Source: Oncomelania hupensis
Taxonomy: Eukaryota; Mollusca; Gastropoda; Littorinimorpha; Pomatiopsidae
Assembly (NCBI GenBank): GCA_036898135.1
Contig: CM072526.1
Location: 55,256,329 to 55,320,328 of the forward strand
Direction: 5' to 3'
DNA: 64,000 bases
Both the position numbers and the translations under genes were made by a program. Of this stretch, positions 45,738 to 55,289 are shown piece by piece (the stretch's first letter is position 1; each line of letters begins with the position of its first letter). Below the pieces are notes generated by a model that worked only from the letters and a program-made list of their open reading frames with translations, had not been told where the DNA came from and ran no database searches.

Positions 45738-46033
45738 CAGAGGTGCCTACCGTACGCGCTGGCGCGTATTTTTACGAATTTTCAACATAAAATACGACAA
45801 TACGAGCAATTCCTTAAAAATATGCATTTTCGTGGTTTATCCCCCCCCCCAAAAAAAAATATTTGTTTTGTACTGATTTTATATATGCGCAAAAGTGAAA
45901 TCTCGTGCGTGAGAGGTAGTGCGAGACTTGGTATCCGCCATTGTGCTAAACATGGTGTTGCGAAAGCGTTTACACGAGAGTGACGATGAGAGCGAGTCTG
46001 AAAAAAAAGCGAGGCAGGGTTGCAAGTAAGCAA

Positions 46034-46263
46034 GGCCCACCGCCGTAGCTCAATTGGTAGAGCGTTCGCCTGGCACACCGATGACCCAGGTTCGAATCCC
46101 GTGGTGGGCGATATAAAATGTGGCCATTTTCACTGTCCATTTGAGCAGTATGATTGCTTTGATGGTTCAGTGTTGATTCAGGTCCCTACCCCTCTTTCCC
46201 TGGGATGGGTATCCCCGTCTGCCATATCGCCAATGGTGGGTGTAGACGTTAAACCTCAATGTT
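46034..46263 (+). mobile_element. tRNA-derived SINE, 11-bp TSD
   Basis: An A box (tagctcaattggtagagcg) and B box (ggttcgaatcc) form a tRNA-like head. A body and cgttaaacctcaatgtt end follow. Duplications caagtaagcaa at 46023-46033 and 46264-46274 match a single copy in the sister hAT element at 55795, an exact empty site. Confidence 0.9.
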
Positions 46264-46593
46264 CAAGTAAGCAAAAAGCGCGACAACATTTCTTACGCGA
46301 ATACCGTGAGCGTTTTTGAGGAATAATCGAATCTTCTAAAGGAGTTCATTATGCTCACTGCAACAAAGAGTTCAGCATTGCTCTGCATATGACATTCAGC
46401 GACACTTAGGTTAGGTATTACGGACAAACATTTTATTTTGGTTCAGGATGTTTTATTTTGTTTTTATTATATAGTACAAACCTTTAGAAGATTAAAAAAA
46501 TTTAAATTGTTAAAATCGGTCAATATTAAGGCACTCATTTAACTGTTCAAAGTGGGTAACCCTGACATAAAAATAAAATGCGTTTTTCCCAAA

Positions 46594-46892
46594 GGGGTGT
46601 CGGATAGTGCAGTGGTTGGAGCACTCGCTACTGTGTCGAAAGTGAAGCACCGTCCGGTGCGGTTAGCACTTGGATGGGTGACCGCTAAGGTGTGAAGCGA
46701 CAAACAACAACGCCCCCAGTTGACTCAACTGTGATTGAGTACCTACTCTCTTGAGGGTGGGGAAGGTAAAGCAGCGAGGGAGAGAGTTGGGCATCACCCT
46801 CATTACGCTGGCCCAAGATAAGTGTGATCTCCAACATCACGCTCCCCTACGGCCACAAGGCTATGGGACTACCTTTACCTTTACCTTTTACC
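46594..46892 (+). mobile_element. 5S rRNA-derived SINE
   Basis: The internal 5S promoter is visible at about 46640-46685: gaagcaccgtccggtgc as an A-box region, then ggttagcacttggatggg and tgaccgc as intermediate element and C box. The 5' part has a tRNA-like D arm (tagtgcagtggttgg). The 3' end is a ctttacctttacc tail. It is flanked by tcccaaa on both sides, and the sister hAT copy has an empty site at about 56117. Confidence 0.85.
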
Positions 46893-47366
46893 TCCCAAAA
46901 GTGGCTGAGGTGTCTAAAATTAATACAAAGTGGATAAAAAGGCACTGTATTTACACAACAAAATGCAGAACACTCTAGTATGCTCAGAAAACAAAACGTG
47001 TTGCCAGTTTCAGAAAGAATATACGAAAATAATTATGCATTTATATATATTCATAATTCATATTAATTAATTGTTGGACAATATTAAGATCTTTTGGGGG
47101 GTTATGGAGTAAAATACAACACAACAAATAATATATTAGTGTGCATTTGTGACCATAACTTGTTGAGTTCTATATTATTTTGTTTCATGAGGATTAAAAT
47201 GGTGAGCTGGAATTAGTATGAACTGATGTTTTGTGAATGTGGCAGTTTTCATGACAATAATTCTTTGATCAAATGTTGCGAGTTGCGCGAAATCTGACAT
47301 TACACAAAATACACATTTTTCATGCAGCCAGTACACAAATGGTCAGACTGGGGGTAGGCACCTCTG

Positions 47367-47945
47367 GTTGATGTTGTGTTGTGCTGTGAGGGAAGTTGGT
47401 GTTGGGTTGTGCTGTGAGGGAAGTTGATGTTGTGTTGGGTTGTATTGTGAGGGAAGTTGATATTGGGTTCGGTTGCATTGTGAGGGAAGTTGGGTTGGGT
47501 TGTATTATGAGGGAAGTTGATGTTGTGTTGGGTTGTGCTGTGAGGGAAGTTGATGTTGTGTTGGGTTGTTTTGTGAGGGAAGTTGATGTTGGGTTGTATT
47601 GTGAGGGAAGTTGATATTGTGTTAAGTTGTATTGTGAGGGAAGTTGATATTTGGTTGGGTTGTGCTGTGAGGGAAGTTCATGTGTTGGGTTTTATTGTGA
47701 GGGAAGTTGATGTGTTGGGTTGTATTGTGAGTGAAGTTGATGTTGTGTTGGGTTGTTCTGTGAGGGAAGTTGATGTGTTGGGTTGTATTGTGAGGGAAGT
47801 TGATGTTGTGTTGGGTTGTATTATGAGGGAAGTTGATGTTGTGTTGGGTTGTATTGTGAGGGAAGTTGATGTTGTGTTGGGTTGTATTGTGAGGGAAGTT
47901 GATGTTGTGTTGGGTTATATTGTGAGGGAAGTTGATGTTGTGTTG
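47367..47945. repeat. Right part of split 33-bp minisatellite
   Basis: Units gggttgtattgtgagggaag with ttgatgttgtgtt, many exactly 33 bp (open in several frames), run up to the acceptor gatgttgtgttgcag of the 47949 exon. The acceptor's upstream tract is part of the array. Confidence 0.95.
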
Positions 47946-47948
47946 CAG

Positions 47949-48077
47949 GTGTATGAGCTGTTCCTGAGATACAATGACTACAAACGTCAGCACGGACTGT
48001 ACGACGAGGCTGACCTGGTGTTCAACATCTTCCAGCGTCTTCGGCTTGGCGGCCCTGTGCCCTGGGTCTTGCATGAG
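47949..48077 (+). CDS. TRANK1-like exon: before helicase motif II
   Basis: The acceptor is gttgtgttgcag and the donor is CATGAG|GTGGCT, phase 0 to 0, 43 codons. It reads VYELFLRYNDYKRQHGLYDE, then ADLVFNIFQRL and PWVLHE. YDEADLVFNI followed by the next exon's VFVDETQDF is the expected lead-in to the Walker B motif. Confidence 0.9.
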
Positions 48078-48109
48078 GTGGCTGGCAATCATTTTGAACA
48101 TAAATAAAT

Positions 48110-48520
48110 GAATAAATAAATACATAGCACTTCAGGGGTGTCATCCAGTTTATGCATAAATACATAACATGACAGGGATATCATCCGGTGTACACATAAA
48201 TAGCATACAGGGATGTCATCTGGTGTAAACATAAATAGCATTTCAGGGATGTCATCCAGTTTATACATAAATACATAGCATGACAGGAGTGTCATCCAGT
48301 TTATGCATAAATACATAGCATGACAGGGATATCATCCGGTGTACACGTAAATAGCATTACATGGATGTCATCCAGTTTATATATAAATACATTGCATGAC
48401 AGGAGTGTAATCCAGTTTATACATAAACAGGTAGCATGACAGGGATGTCATCCAGTTTATACATAAATACATCGCATTACAGGCGTGTCATAAAGTTTTA
48501 ACATAAATACATAGCATGAT
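48110..48520. repeat. About 40-bp minisatellite, about 10 copies
   Basis: Units contain catgacagggatgtcatcc and agtttatacataaatac, in the intron between the 47949 and 48691 exons. Confidence 0.9.
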
Positions 48521-48690
48521 AACAGCTCTTTTCCAATGTAAAATTGACTTTACAAAAACAAGACATACAAATGGAACTCGACTTGTTAGAAACATAAGCT
48601 TTCATGGTATAATTGTCCATATTACAGGGTGGATGTGTTACATTGTGTGTGATGTGCAGTACTGACGTGTTATGTTATGCCCTGTACCAG

Positions 48691-48897
48691 GTGTTTGTGG
48701 ACGAGACCCAAGACTTCACTCAGGCGGAGCTGACAGTGCTGATTCGCCTGGCTCACAACCCCAACGACATGTTTCTGACAGGCGACACAGCTCAGAGCAT
48801 CATGCGAGGCGTGTCTTTCCGCTTCAGTGACCTCAAGACCCTGTTCCACTATGCCAAGCAGTCTCTGCAAGCCAGGGGCAAGACTGGGATGCTGGAG
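48691..48897 (+). CDS. TRANK1-like exon: helicase motifs II and III
   Basis: The acceptor is ccctgtaccag and the donor is CTGGAG|GTGAGA, phase 0 to 0, 69 codons. It reads VFVDETQDFTQAELTVLIRL, then FLTGDTAQSIMRGVSFRFSD. DETQ (48700-48711) is the Walker B/motif II box that activates water for ATP hydrolysis. GDTAQS is motif III. A second copy of the exon end and donor lies 81 bp downstream. Confidence 0.95.
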
Positions 48898-49047
48898 GTG
48901 AGACAGCACTGTGCATGTTTTTCCATTGTTTGGAGGCATTCAGCACAATCCTGTGTAGTTGCTGTTGGGATGCTGGAGGTGAGACTGCACTGTGCATGTT
49001 TTTCCATTCTTTTGAGGCATTCAGCACAATCCTGTGTAGTTGCTGTT
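48886..49047 (+). repeat. 81-bp duplication of exon end and donor
   Basis: gggatgctggaggtgaga occurs at 48886 and again at 48967 with about 60 bp of shared intron (gcactgtgcatgtttttcc). Two near-identical donors, at 48898 and 48979, result. Use of the second would keep 81 extra bases, a multiple of three, with no in-frame stop in the added part. Confidence 0.95.
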
Positions 49048-49307
49048 GGGATGGGTGATATTCAAGCATGGAGAGAAAAACGAATCACCCAGCTGCTATT
49101 GGATATCTGGCTCTCTCCCCTAAGAACTGGGCACATTAGAGCTCCAAGGACTAGCTCTCTGTCCTGACAACTGGGCACAGTCAAGCACAAAGGAGGAGAT
49201 GGGCATCACCTTCACCAAGCTGGTTCTGAAAAAAGGGAGATACCTAGCAGTAGCCTGGTAATTGGAAAAATATAATTGTTATAATGTCTGTGTTGTGACT
49301 GTCCCAG

Positions 49308-49556
49308 GTGCCCAGGCAAGTGTACCAGCTGACACACAACTACCGCTCACACGCCGGCATTCTGTCCCTGGCCTCCGCCGTTCTGGACCTGCTGGTGGAG
49401 TTTTTCCCAGAGTCCTTTGACCGTCTGGAGAAGGACCAGGGCTTGTTTGACGGGCCACAGCCAGTGGTACTGGAGTCTGGCAGTGCAGCAGACCTGGCCA
49501 TCCTGCTGAGCGGCAACAAGCGCAAGACCTCCCACATTGAGTTTGGAGCTCATCAG
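49308..49556 (+). CDS. TRANK1-like exon: helicase motif IV region
   Basis: The acceptor is gactgtcccag and the donor is CATCAG|GTAACT, phase 0 to 0, 83 codons. It reads VPRQVYQLTHNYRSHAGILS, then ASAVLDLLVEFFPESFDRLE. NYRS corresponds to the motif IV arginine region of UvrD-like helicases. It ends SHIEFGAHQ. Confidence 0.95.
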
Positions 49557-49790
49557 GTAACTGACAGTAAACCACCCAGTCTGAATATCTGTCCTATCCA
49601 TCAGATAACTGACAGTAAACCACCCAGTCTGAATATCTGTCCTATCCATCAGGTAACTGACAGTAAACCACCCAGTCTGAATATCTGTCCTATCCATCAG
49701 GTAACTGACAGTAAACCACCCAGTCTGAATATCTGTCCTATCCATTATGGAACCCCAGTCACTGCTGCCCTAAGTGAGCTCATCAGGTAA
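49551..49790 (+). repeat. 48-bp array duplicating the 49556 donor, 4 to 5 copies
   Basis: Units start catcaggtaactgacagta and include aaccacccagtctgaatatc. Each repeats the last six exon bases plus the donor. The unit length is a multiple of three, so the frame stays open across the array (a 16-residue repeat). Confidence 0.95.
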
Positions 49791-50399
49791 CTGACAGTAA
49801 ACCACCCAGCCTGAATATCTATCCTATCCATAATGGAGCCCCAGTCACTGCTGCCCTAAGTGAGCAAATTACTGAGGGAGCTGTTCTACCACTATGTATG
49901 TTGCTATTTGGTTATTTGACACTTGGCACTGTTGACATACTGTGGCTATTTGACACTGTTGACATGCTGTGGTTATTTGACACTTGGCACTGTTGACATA
50001 CTGTGGTTATTTGACACTGTTGACATGCTGTGGTTATTTGACACTTGGCACAGTTGACATGCTGTGATTATTTGACACTGTTGACATGCTGTGATTATTT
50101 GACACTATTGACATGCTGTGGTTATTTGACACTTAGCACTGTTGACATGCTGTGGTTATTTGACACTTGGCACTGTTGACATACTGTGGTTATTTGGCAC
50201 TGTTGGCATGCTGTGGTTATTTGACACTTGGCACTGTTGACATGCTGTGGTTATTTGACACTGTTGACATGCTGTTGTTATTTGGCACTGTTGACATGCT
50301 GTGGTTATTTGACACTGTTGACATGCTGTGGTTATTTGGCACTGTTGACATGCTGTGGTTATTTGACACTGTTGACATGCAGTGGTTATTTGACACTTG

Positions 50400-51109
50400 C
50401 AGACATGCCTACCCGTACGGAATTTCCGTATTTTTTCCGGAAATTTGAAACACTCGGCAAGCGCTACGGAAAATACGGATATTTGTTTTACGGTACGGAA
50501 ATTTTAAAAAATGATGAAGAAAAAAAATCGAAATCGTTGGCCTGTGGTAATGCACCGCATGACCTTTTTCCGAAGGTTTAATGCTGCAATGCGCAGTCGC
50601 AGTGGAGACCTGTAACATCGAAGTTTCCGGTAGAGGCACCGAAGTTTGCCGAACCCGTTTTTGCACAGTCGCAGTAAAGATCTGTGCTCGTGAGACAGAA
50701 TTTAAAACATGGCGTTCAAACGAATTTCTAAGCAAAGTGATTGTGAATCTAAATCTTCAAAAAAAAACGCGCAAGGGGCCTCGTATTCGGAAAAGTGTCC
50801 TTTCGTTATTCGCGGCAGCACTGACTCAAAAGTACAATTTGTGCCAACCAGTTTGGCATCTCCGCCGGTGATATGAACGACATCAAGCGGCACGCGGAAG
50901 GCCCACAGTATATGAAGAATTACGAGGCTTTGGAGAAGAAAAAGAACATTGTAGCAGCAGATCAATCTATAACTGGATTATTCGCATAATATCAAAAAGG
51001 ATGAGTGCAAAAACAATAGGTAGTAAAAGTAAATACGGAAATCGTAATAGCAATACTGAAATTTGAAAAAGCTAGTACGGAAACTTCAATTTGAGGGTAG
51101 GCATGTCTG
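50400..51109 (+). mobile_element. hAT-like element with zinc-finger remnant
   Basis: Ends CAGACATGCCTACCCG and GGGTAGGCATGTCTG are flanked by cacttg on both sides. Internally a frame from 50709 begins MAFKRISKQSDCESKSSKKN. After a frame change it continues with CANQFGIS and DIKRHAEGPQYMKN, a BED-like CxxC...H...H finger, before a stop. It is the N-terminal part of a hAT-associated protein without transposase. Confidence 0.85.
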
Positions 51110-51868
51110 CACTTGGCACTGTTGACATGCTGTGATTATTTTACACTTGGCACTGTTGACACGCTGTTGTTATTTGACACTTGGCACTGTTGACATGCTG
51201 TGGTTATTTGGCACTGTTGACATGCAGTGGTTATTGACATTTAGCACTGTTGATATGCTGTGGTTATTTGACACTTGGCACTGTTGACATGCTGTGGTTA
51301 TGTGATATTTAGCACTGTTGACATGCTGTGGTAACGGACACATGGCACTGTTGATATGCTGTGGTTATTTGACACTTGACACTGTTGACATGCTGTGGTT
51401 ATATGGCACTGTTGACATGCAGCGGTTATTCGACACTTGGCACTGTTGATATGCTGTGGTTATTTGACACTTGGCACTGTTGACATGCTGTGGTTATTTA
51501 ATATTTAGCACTGTTGACATGCTGTGGTAATTGACACATAGTACTGTTGATATTCTGTGGTAATTGACACTTGGCACTGTTGACATGCTGTGGTTATTTG
51601 ATACTTAGGACTGTTAGGTTACTGTGTTTATTTGAAACTTAGGACTGTTAGTTTGCTGTGTTTATTAATACTTAGGACTGTTAGTTTGCTGTGTTTATCT
51701 AATACTTAGGACTGTTAAGTTACTGTGTTTATTAATACTTCGGACTGTTAGTTTGCTGTGTTTATTTAATACTTGGGACTGTTAAGTTACTGTGTTTATT
51801 TGATACTTAGGACTGTTATGTTACTGTCTTTATTTGATACTTTGGACGTTTTGCTGTGTTTATTTGAT

Positions 51869-53430
51869 CAGAGATGAGAATCTTCCGCCTTTTAGCGGAA
51901 ATCCGCTCTTTCGGAAGGTCCCAGGGTCATTTTTTAGATCGGTTTAAATCCGGTGAGAAAATTTTAGTGTATATGACTAGGGTAAGTTGTTGATTTTCGA
52001 TCTCGCAGCTTATTCCCACTCTTTATTCCCACGCGGATTGTTGTCATTTGGTTCGCTCTCACTTCGTTTCCGTTGATCCACCAAGCTGCCGTAAAAAGCC
52101 GAGATAACCCGATTTTTTCTTTCTTCCGTGTGTCCTGGTAAACGTGCAGTCAAAGAACGTAAGATTCCGGCTGTTCCCAGACACTCCCGCTGACAGTGAC
52201 GTCACTCAAATAGGCGCTTGAAGCCCTTTCTCATGCGCTGAGTTGTAGTGCGAACGATGGAACAGCCAAAACATCACGTGGTCGATCAGCCATTATCTAG
52301 AACAAAAGCGCAACTTGTAAAATGCTTCGAAAACTGAATCCTAGAGAAAAGGCTCTTGCTACCCACATCTACAGTGGTGTAAAACACAAGTGGAACTTTA
52401 AGTGGTTAGAAGAAAAGTTGAACACAACAGTCTTAATTCGTTTGAAGGACAAAAAGATCGAAAGAAATGTGGAGTTGAATGCAGAGGCAGAGAAACAAGC
52501 CAGACTGGCTCATAAGAAAGCTCTGACTGCCCGACTTCAGGTGTTGGTGAGGAAGAGAAGTGAGAGTAAAAGTCAAAAGCCACCAGCCAAGAAAGCAAGA
52601 ACTGGATAGTTGCCTGGCTTCAGTTATAAAATACATGCGTACATAGTTCATTCAATAATTTTGTGTGTGCAGACTGTATAGCATGTTGGTACCTGCCAGT
52701 TTTAACAATTCTTCAAAAAAACATGTTGTATACACAAAGAACTGTAATCCTAGTGCATGACGTAATTTAAATTGTAAACTTCAGCCTGACTTCAGTGCCT
52801 GACTAAGACTTCAAGGCTGAAGTTGTTCATAATGTATATATGATTATAGCATCAGAACTGTTTTTTTTTAAGAACTACTGCCTGAAACCATCCGTATTTC
52901 TGCTTTCCTTGTTGTGGTTTTTCCCGAGACATTATCTTGAAATTGTAAACCTTGTTTGAACAGTCAATTGAGGTATTTATGATTTTATTGTTTGGTGTGA
53001 CTGTAAGAGTGTCAGTGAGGCTTCATACCGATTCATGTATAAATGTACAACTCTGTTTTGGACAGTAATTATGTGCATTGGTAAAGCCTTGTCTTGTCAT
53101 TGGTATTTAAACCATTCTTGTCTGCAGTCAAAAGGAATGTTTGTTTAATACAAGGCTTAACTGATGTTTGAAATAAATTCATTAGGCCTATGTGTTGAAC
53201 TGTGGAGAGCTAACAACAGCATTTTAGTACCACAAAAACAACTGATCTGACCCTATAAAATAAGGCTCAGAATGCACCAGAATGCGTAGATTTTAACCAT
53301 CTTTTCAAAAAATTCCCGGACCCCTCTAGCATTGCGTACCTGCTTTGCAGGTACGCGCACTCGTGGATTCGCCACTCGACAGACTTTGCAATATTTCCTC
53401 CTTTTTGTCATTTTTGGATTCTCATCTCTG
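51869..53430 (+). mobile_element. hAT-like element, internally deleted
   Basis: Ends CAGAGATGAGAATC and GATTCTCATCTCTG are flanked by atttgat on both sides. A 95-codon frame at 52322-52609 (MLRKLNPREKALATHIYSGV, ending in a Lys-rich tail) remains. No DDE transposase core is seen. Confidence 0.85.
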
Positions 53431-53613
53431 ATTTGATACTTAGGACTGTTAGGTTACTGTGTTTATTTGATACTTAGGACTGTTAGTTTGCTGTGTTTAT
53501 TTGATACTTAGGACTGTTATGTTACTGTGTTTATTTGATACTTAGGACTGTTATGTTACTGTGTCTAGTTGATACCTAGGACTGTTGTGTCACTGTGTTT
53601 ATTTGTACTGTAG

Positions 53614-53751
53614 GTCATTCTGGTGGTGAGCGAGGAAGCGCGAAACAGCCTGCCTGAAGAGCTGAGTCTTGGCTTGGTGCTGACCATATATGAAGCCAAA
53701 GGTCTGGAGTTTGATGACGTACTTCTCTACAACTTCTTCACTGACTCACAG
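53614..53751 (+). CDS. TRANK1-like exon: helicase motif V
   Basis: The acceptor is tgtactgtag and the donor is CACAG|GTATTG, phase 0 to 0, 46 codons. It reads VILVVSEEARNSLPEELSLG, then LTIYEAKGLEFDDVLLYNFF. EAKGLEFDDV is motif V, which contacts nucleotide and DNA/RNA in UvrD-type helicases. Confidence 0.95.
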
Positions 53752-53880
53752 GTATTGTTATCCATGAGGATGATGATGATGTTTGTTGTGGTGATGATGG
53801 TGATTGATGATGACATCCCAGGATGTAGAGGGGAGATGTAACACTCCACAGAATGGATCATGCAATGTTATTGTGTTCAG

Positions 53881-53989
53881 GCTTCCAAAGAGTGGCGAGT
53901 GGTCACAGATTTTCTGGAAAGACAGTGCCAAAGTGATGCTGCCGGCACTCGCAGTTCCATTTCCACTGGCCTGGTTGAGATTGACGAAG
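53881..53989 (+). CDS. TRANK1-like exon (short)
   Basis: The acceptor is ttattgtgttcag and the donor is GACGAAG|GTTGGA, phase 0 to 1. It reads ASKEWRVVTDFLERQCQSDA, then AGTRSSISTGLVEIDE. KEWRVV between motif V and motif VI is typical of the family. It is easily missed because the surrounding longer open frame is in another phase. Confidence 0.85.
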
Positions 53990-54542
53990 GTTGGATCTTT
54001 AAAAACTTATTTCTTTGTTTTATTTTGTAAATTACTGTTAGTTTTATATACGGTGAAGATATTATTTCAATCAGCTGGGAACATCAGATCGACTTGTCCA
54101 ATATTTGTCAACGATGGCATGGAAACAACCTTGACCAAGGCAGGGATTCAAAGTGGGTGGGTTTCAATATAAGAAGACTTGAATTCTGTATGTTATTATT
54201 TATTTATGTGTATATTAATTGCTTCTTTTGCCCTTAACCTGCCCTTTTCCACCCCCCATTTTGCAAGAGCAGCTTGTGAAAAAATTTGGTTTGGGGCATT
54301 GGATAGAAATTAATCTTTCTGCAATATCAACACATTTGTTGTAGACATGTTGTTACACTGGAACAAAATTATCAATGTGATCCGATTTTCGAACAAAATG
54401 ACCAGACATTGAAGAAAAATGACCAGACATTTTGAGCATCCAAAGCATTAAATTGACCAGACATAAACGTTTTTTTCATTCAAATTGACTCAACATATCT
54501 ACTTCCATTGCTTGTTTTTACAACGCAGTTTGCAATTTTCAG

Positions 54543-54761
54543 AGGTGCTGCATCAGACAGGGCGACCTCGACCCTTGGCCTTTGACCCCAACCAGCACAA
54601 GATCCTGAACTCTGAACTCAAACACTTGTACACAGCGGTGACGCGAGCCAGAGTGAATGTATGGATCTTTGACCATAGCGCGGACAAGAGGGCTCCCATG
54701 TTTGAATACTTCAAAGCCAGGAAGCTGGTGAAGTTTGTCTCCATGAGGGAGGGCAGCAGTG
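54543..54761 (+). CDS. TRANK1-like exon: helicase motif VI
   Basis: The acceptor is tttgcaattttcag and the donor is CAGTG|GTACGT, phase 1 to 1. It completes Glu, then reads VLHQTGRPRPLAFDPNQHKI, LNSELKHLYTAVTRARVNVW and IFDHS. YTAVTRAR is motif VI, with the arginine finger of superfamily-1 helicases. The exon closes the helicase core. Introns 53990-54542 and 54762-54980 hold nothing else recognised. Confidence 0.95.
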
Positions 54762-54979
54762 GTACGTTGAGCGTTTTCAGTTTCTTTGGTAGTAAGGGAA
54801 AAGTGTCTTATACAAGTGGTGTAGTTTTTATCTGTGATGTTATTGATGACCATGAAGATGATGATACAATCTTGTTTTGTACACAGCTCCATGTTGGCAG
54901 GATGTACAGCATAAACCCAATTCATTAGCGGCAGCCTATGGCGCGTAATACCTAATATTAGTTGTTTTTTTTTGTGTGT

Positions 54980-55190
54980 TGAAATTTGGCTGGTGAGAGC
55001 AAACTGGAGTACCCAGAGAAAACTCCCTAGATATTGCCTGAGTGGAAAGTAAATAATATTAGGAGAAACATAACGCCCAGAGGCAGGATCGATTCCTCAC
55101 TTGTCAGGCGCCATTGATTTCTGGCCTGTTGACAAGGCAAGTTAGTCCCACCTTAAACCCCTCGGCCGCAACTCTCACAATCCTAATTGT
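54980..55190 (-). repeat. tRNA-like SINE fragment
   Basis: On the minus strand ggccgaggggtttaaggtgg resembles a Ser/Leu-type tRNA D arm and gaggaatcgatcctgcc a B-box region. The body shares gttttctctgggtactcc with the SINE at 9440. Confidence 0.55.
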
Positions 55191-55289
55191 GTCAACTTAG
55201 TTTCATTGTCTGATTTTGTTATTGATTTCTACGCATGTGAGTATGTTTACTCTCCCTCCCTCCCCCCCCTCTCCCCCTCCCCCCTCATT

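Larger units (their letters stand above)
45738..47366 (+). mobile_element. hAT-like element with two SINEs inside
   Basis: Ends CAGAGGTGCCTACCG and GGGGTAGGCACCTCTG are flanked by attgatg and gttgatg. It matches the copy at 55483-56601 almost throughout. A short N-terminal frame (RKRLHESDDESESE) remains of a coding region. The extra sequence relative to the other copy is two SINEs. Confidence 0.85.
49905..53610. repeat. 34-bp minisatellite split by two hAT elements
   Basis: Units cactgttgacatgctgtgg and ttatttgacacttgg run from 49905. They grade into gatacttaggactgttag units after 51600 and end at the acceptor tttatttgtactgtag of the 53614 exon. hAT elements at 50400 and 51869 interrupt it. 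Confidence 0.95.

Noticed and set aside
47396..48125. Repetitive frames on both strands around the 33-bp array
   Set aside because: The unit length is a multiple of three, so several frames are open by default; the coding exon starts only at 47949.
53804..54172. 122-codon frame near 54 kb
   Set aside because: It is in a different frame from the spliced exon 53881-53989, which has clean splice sites and family-like sequence.
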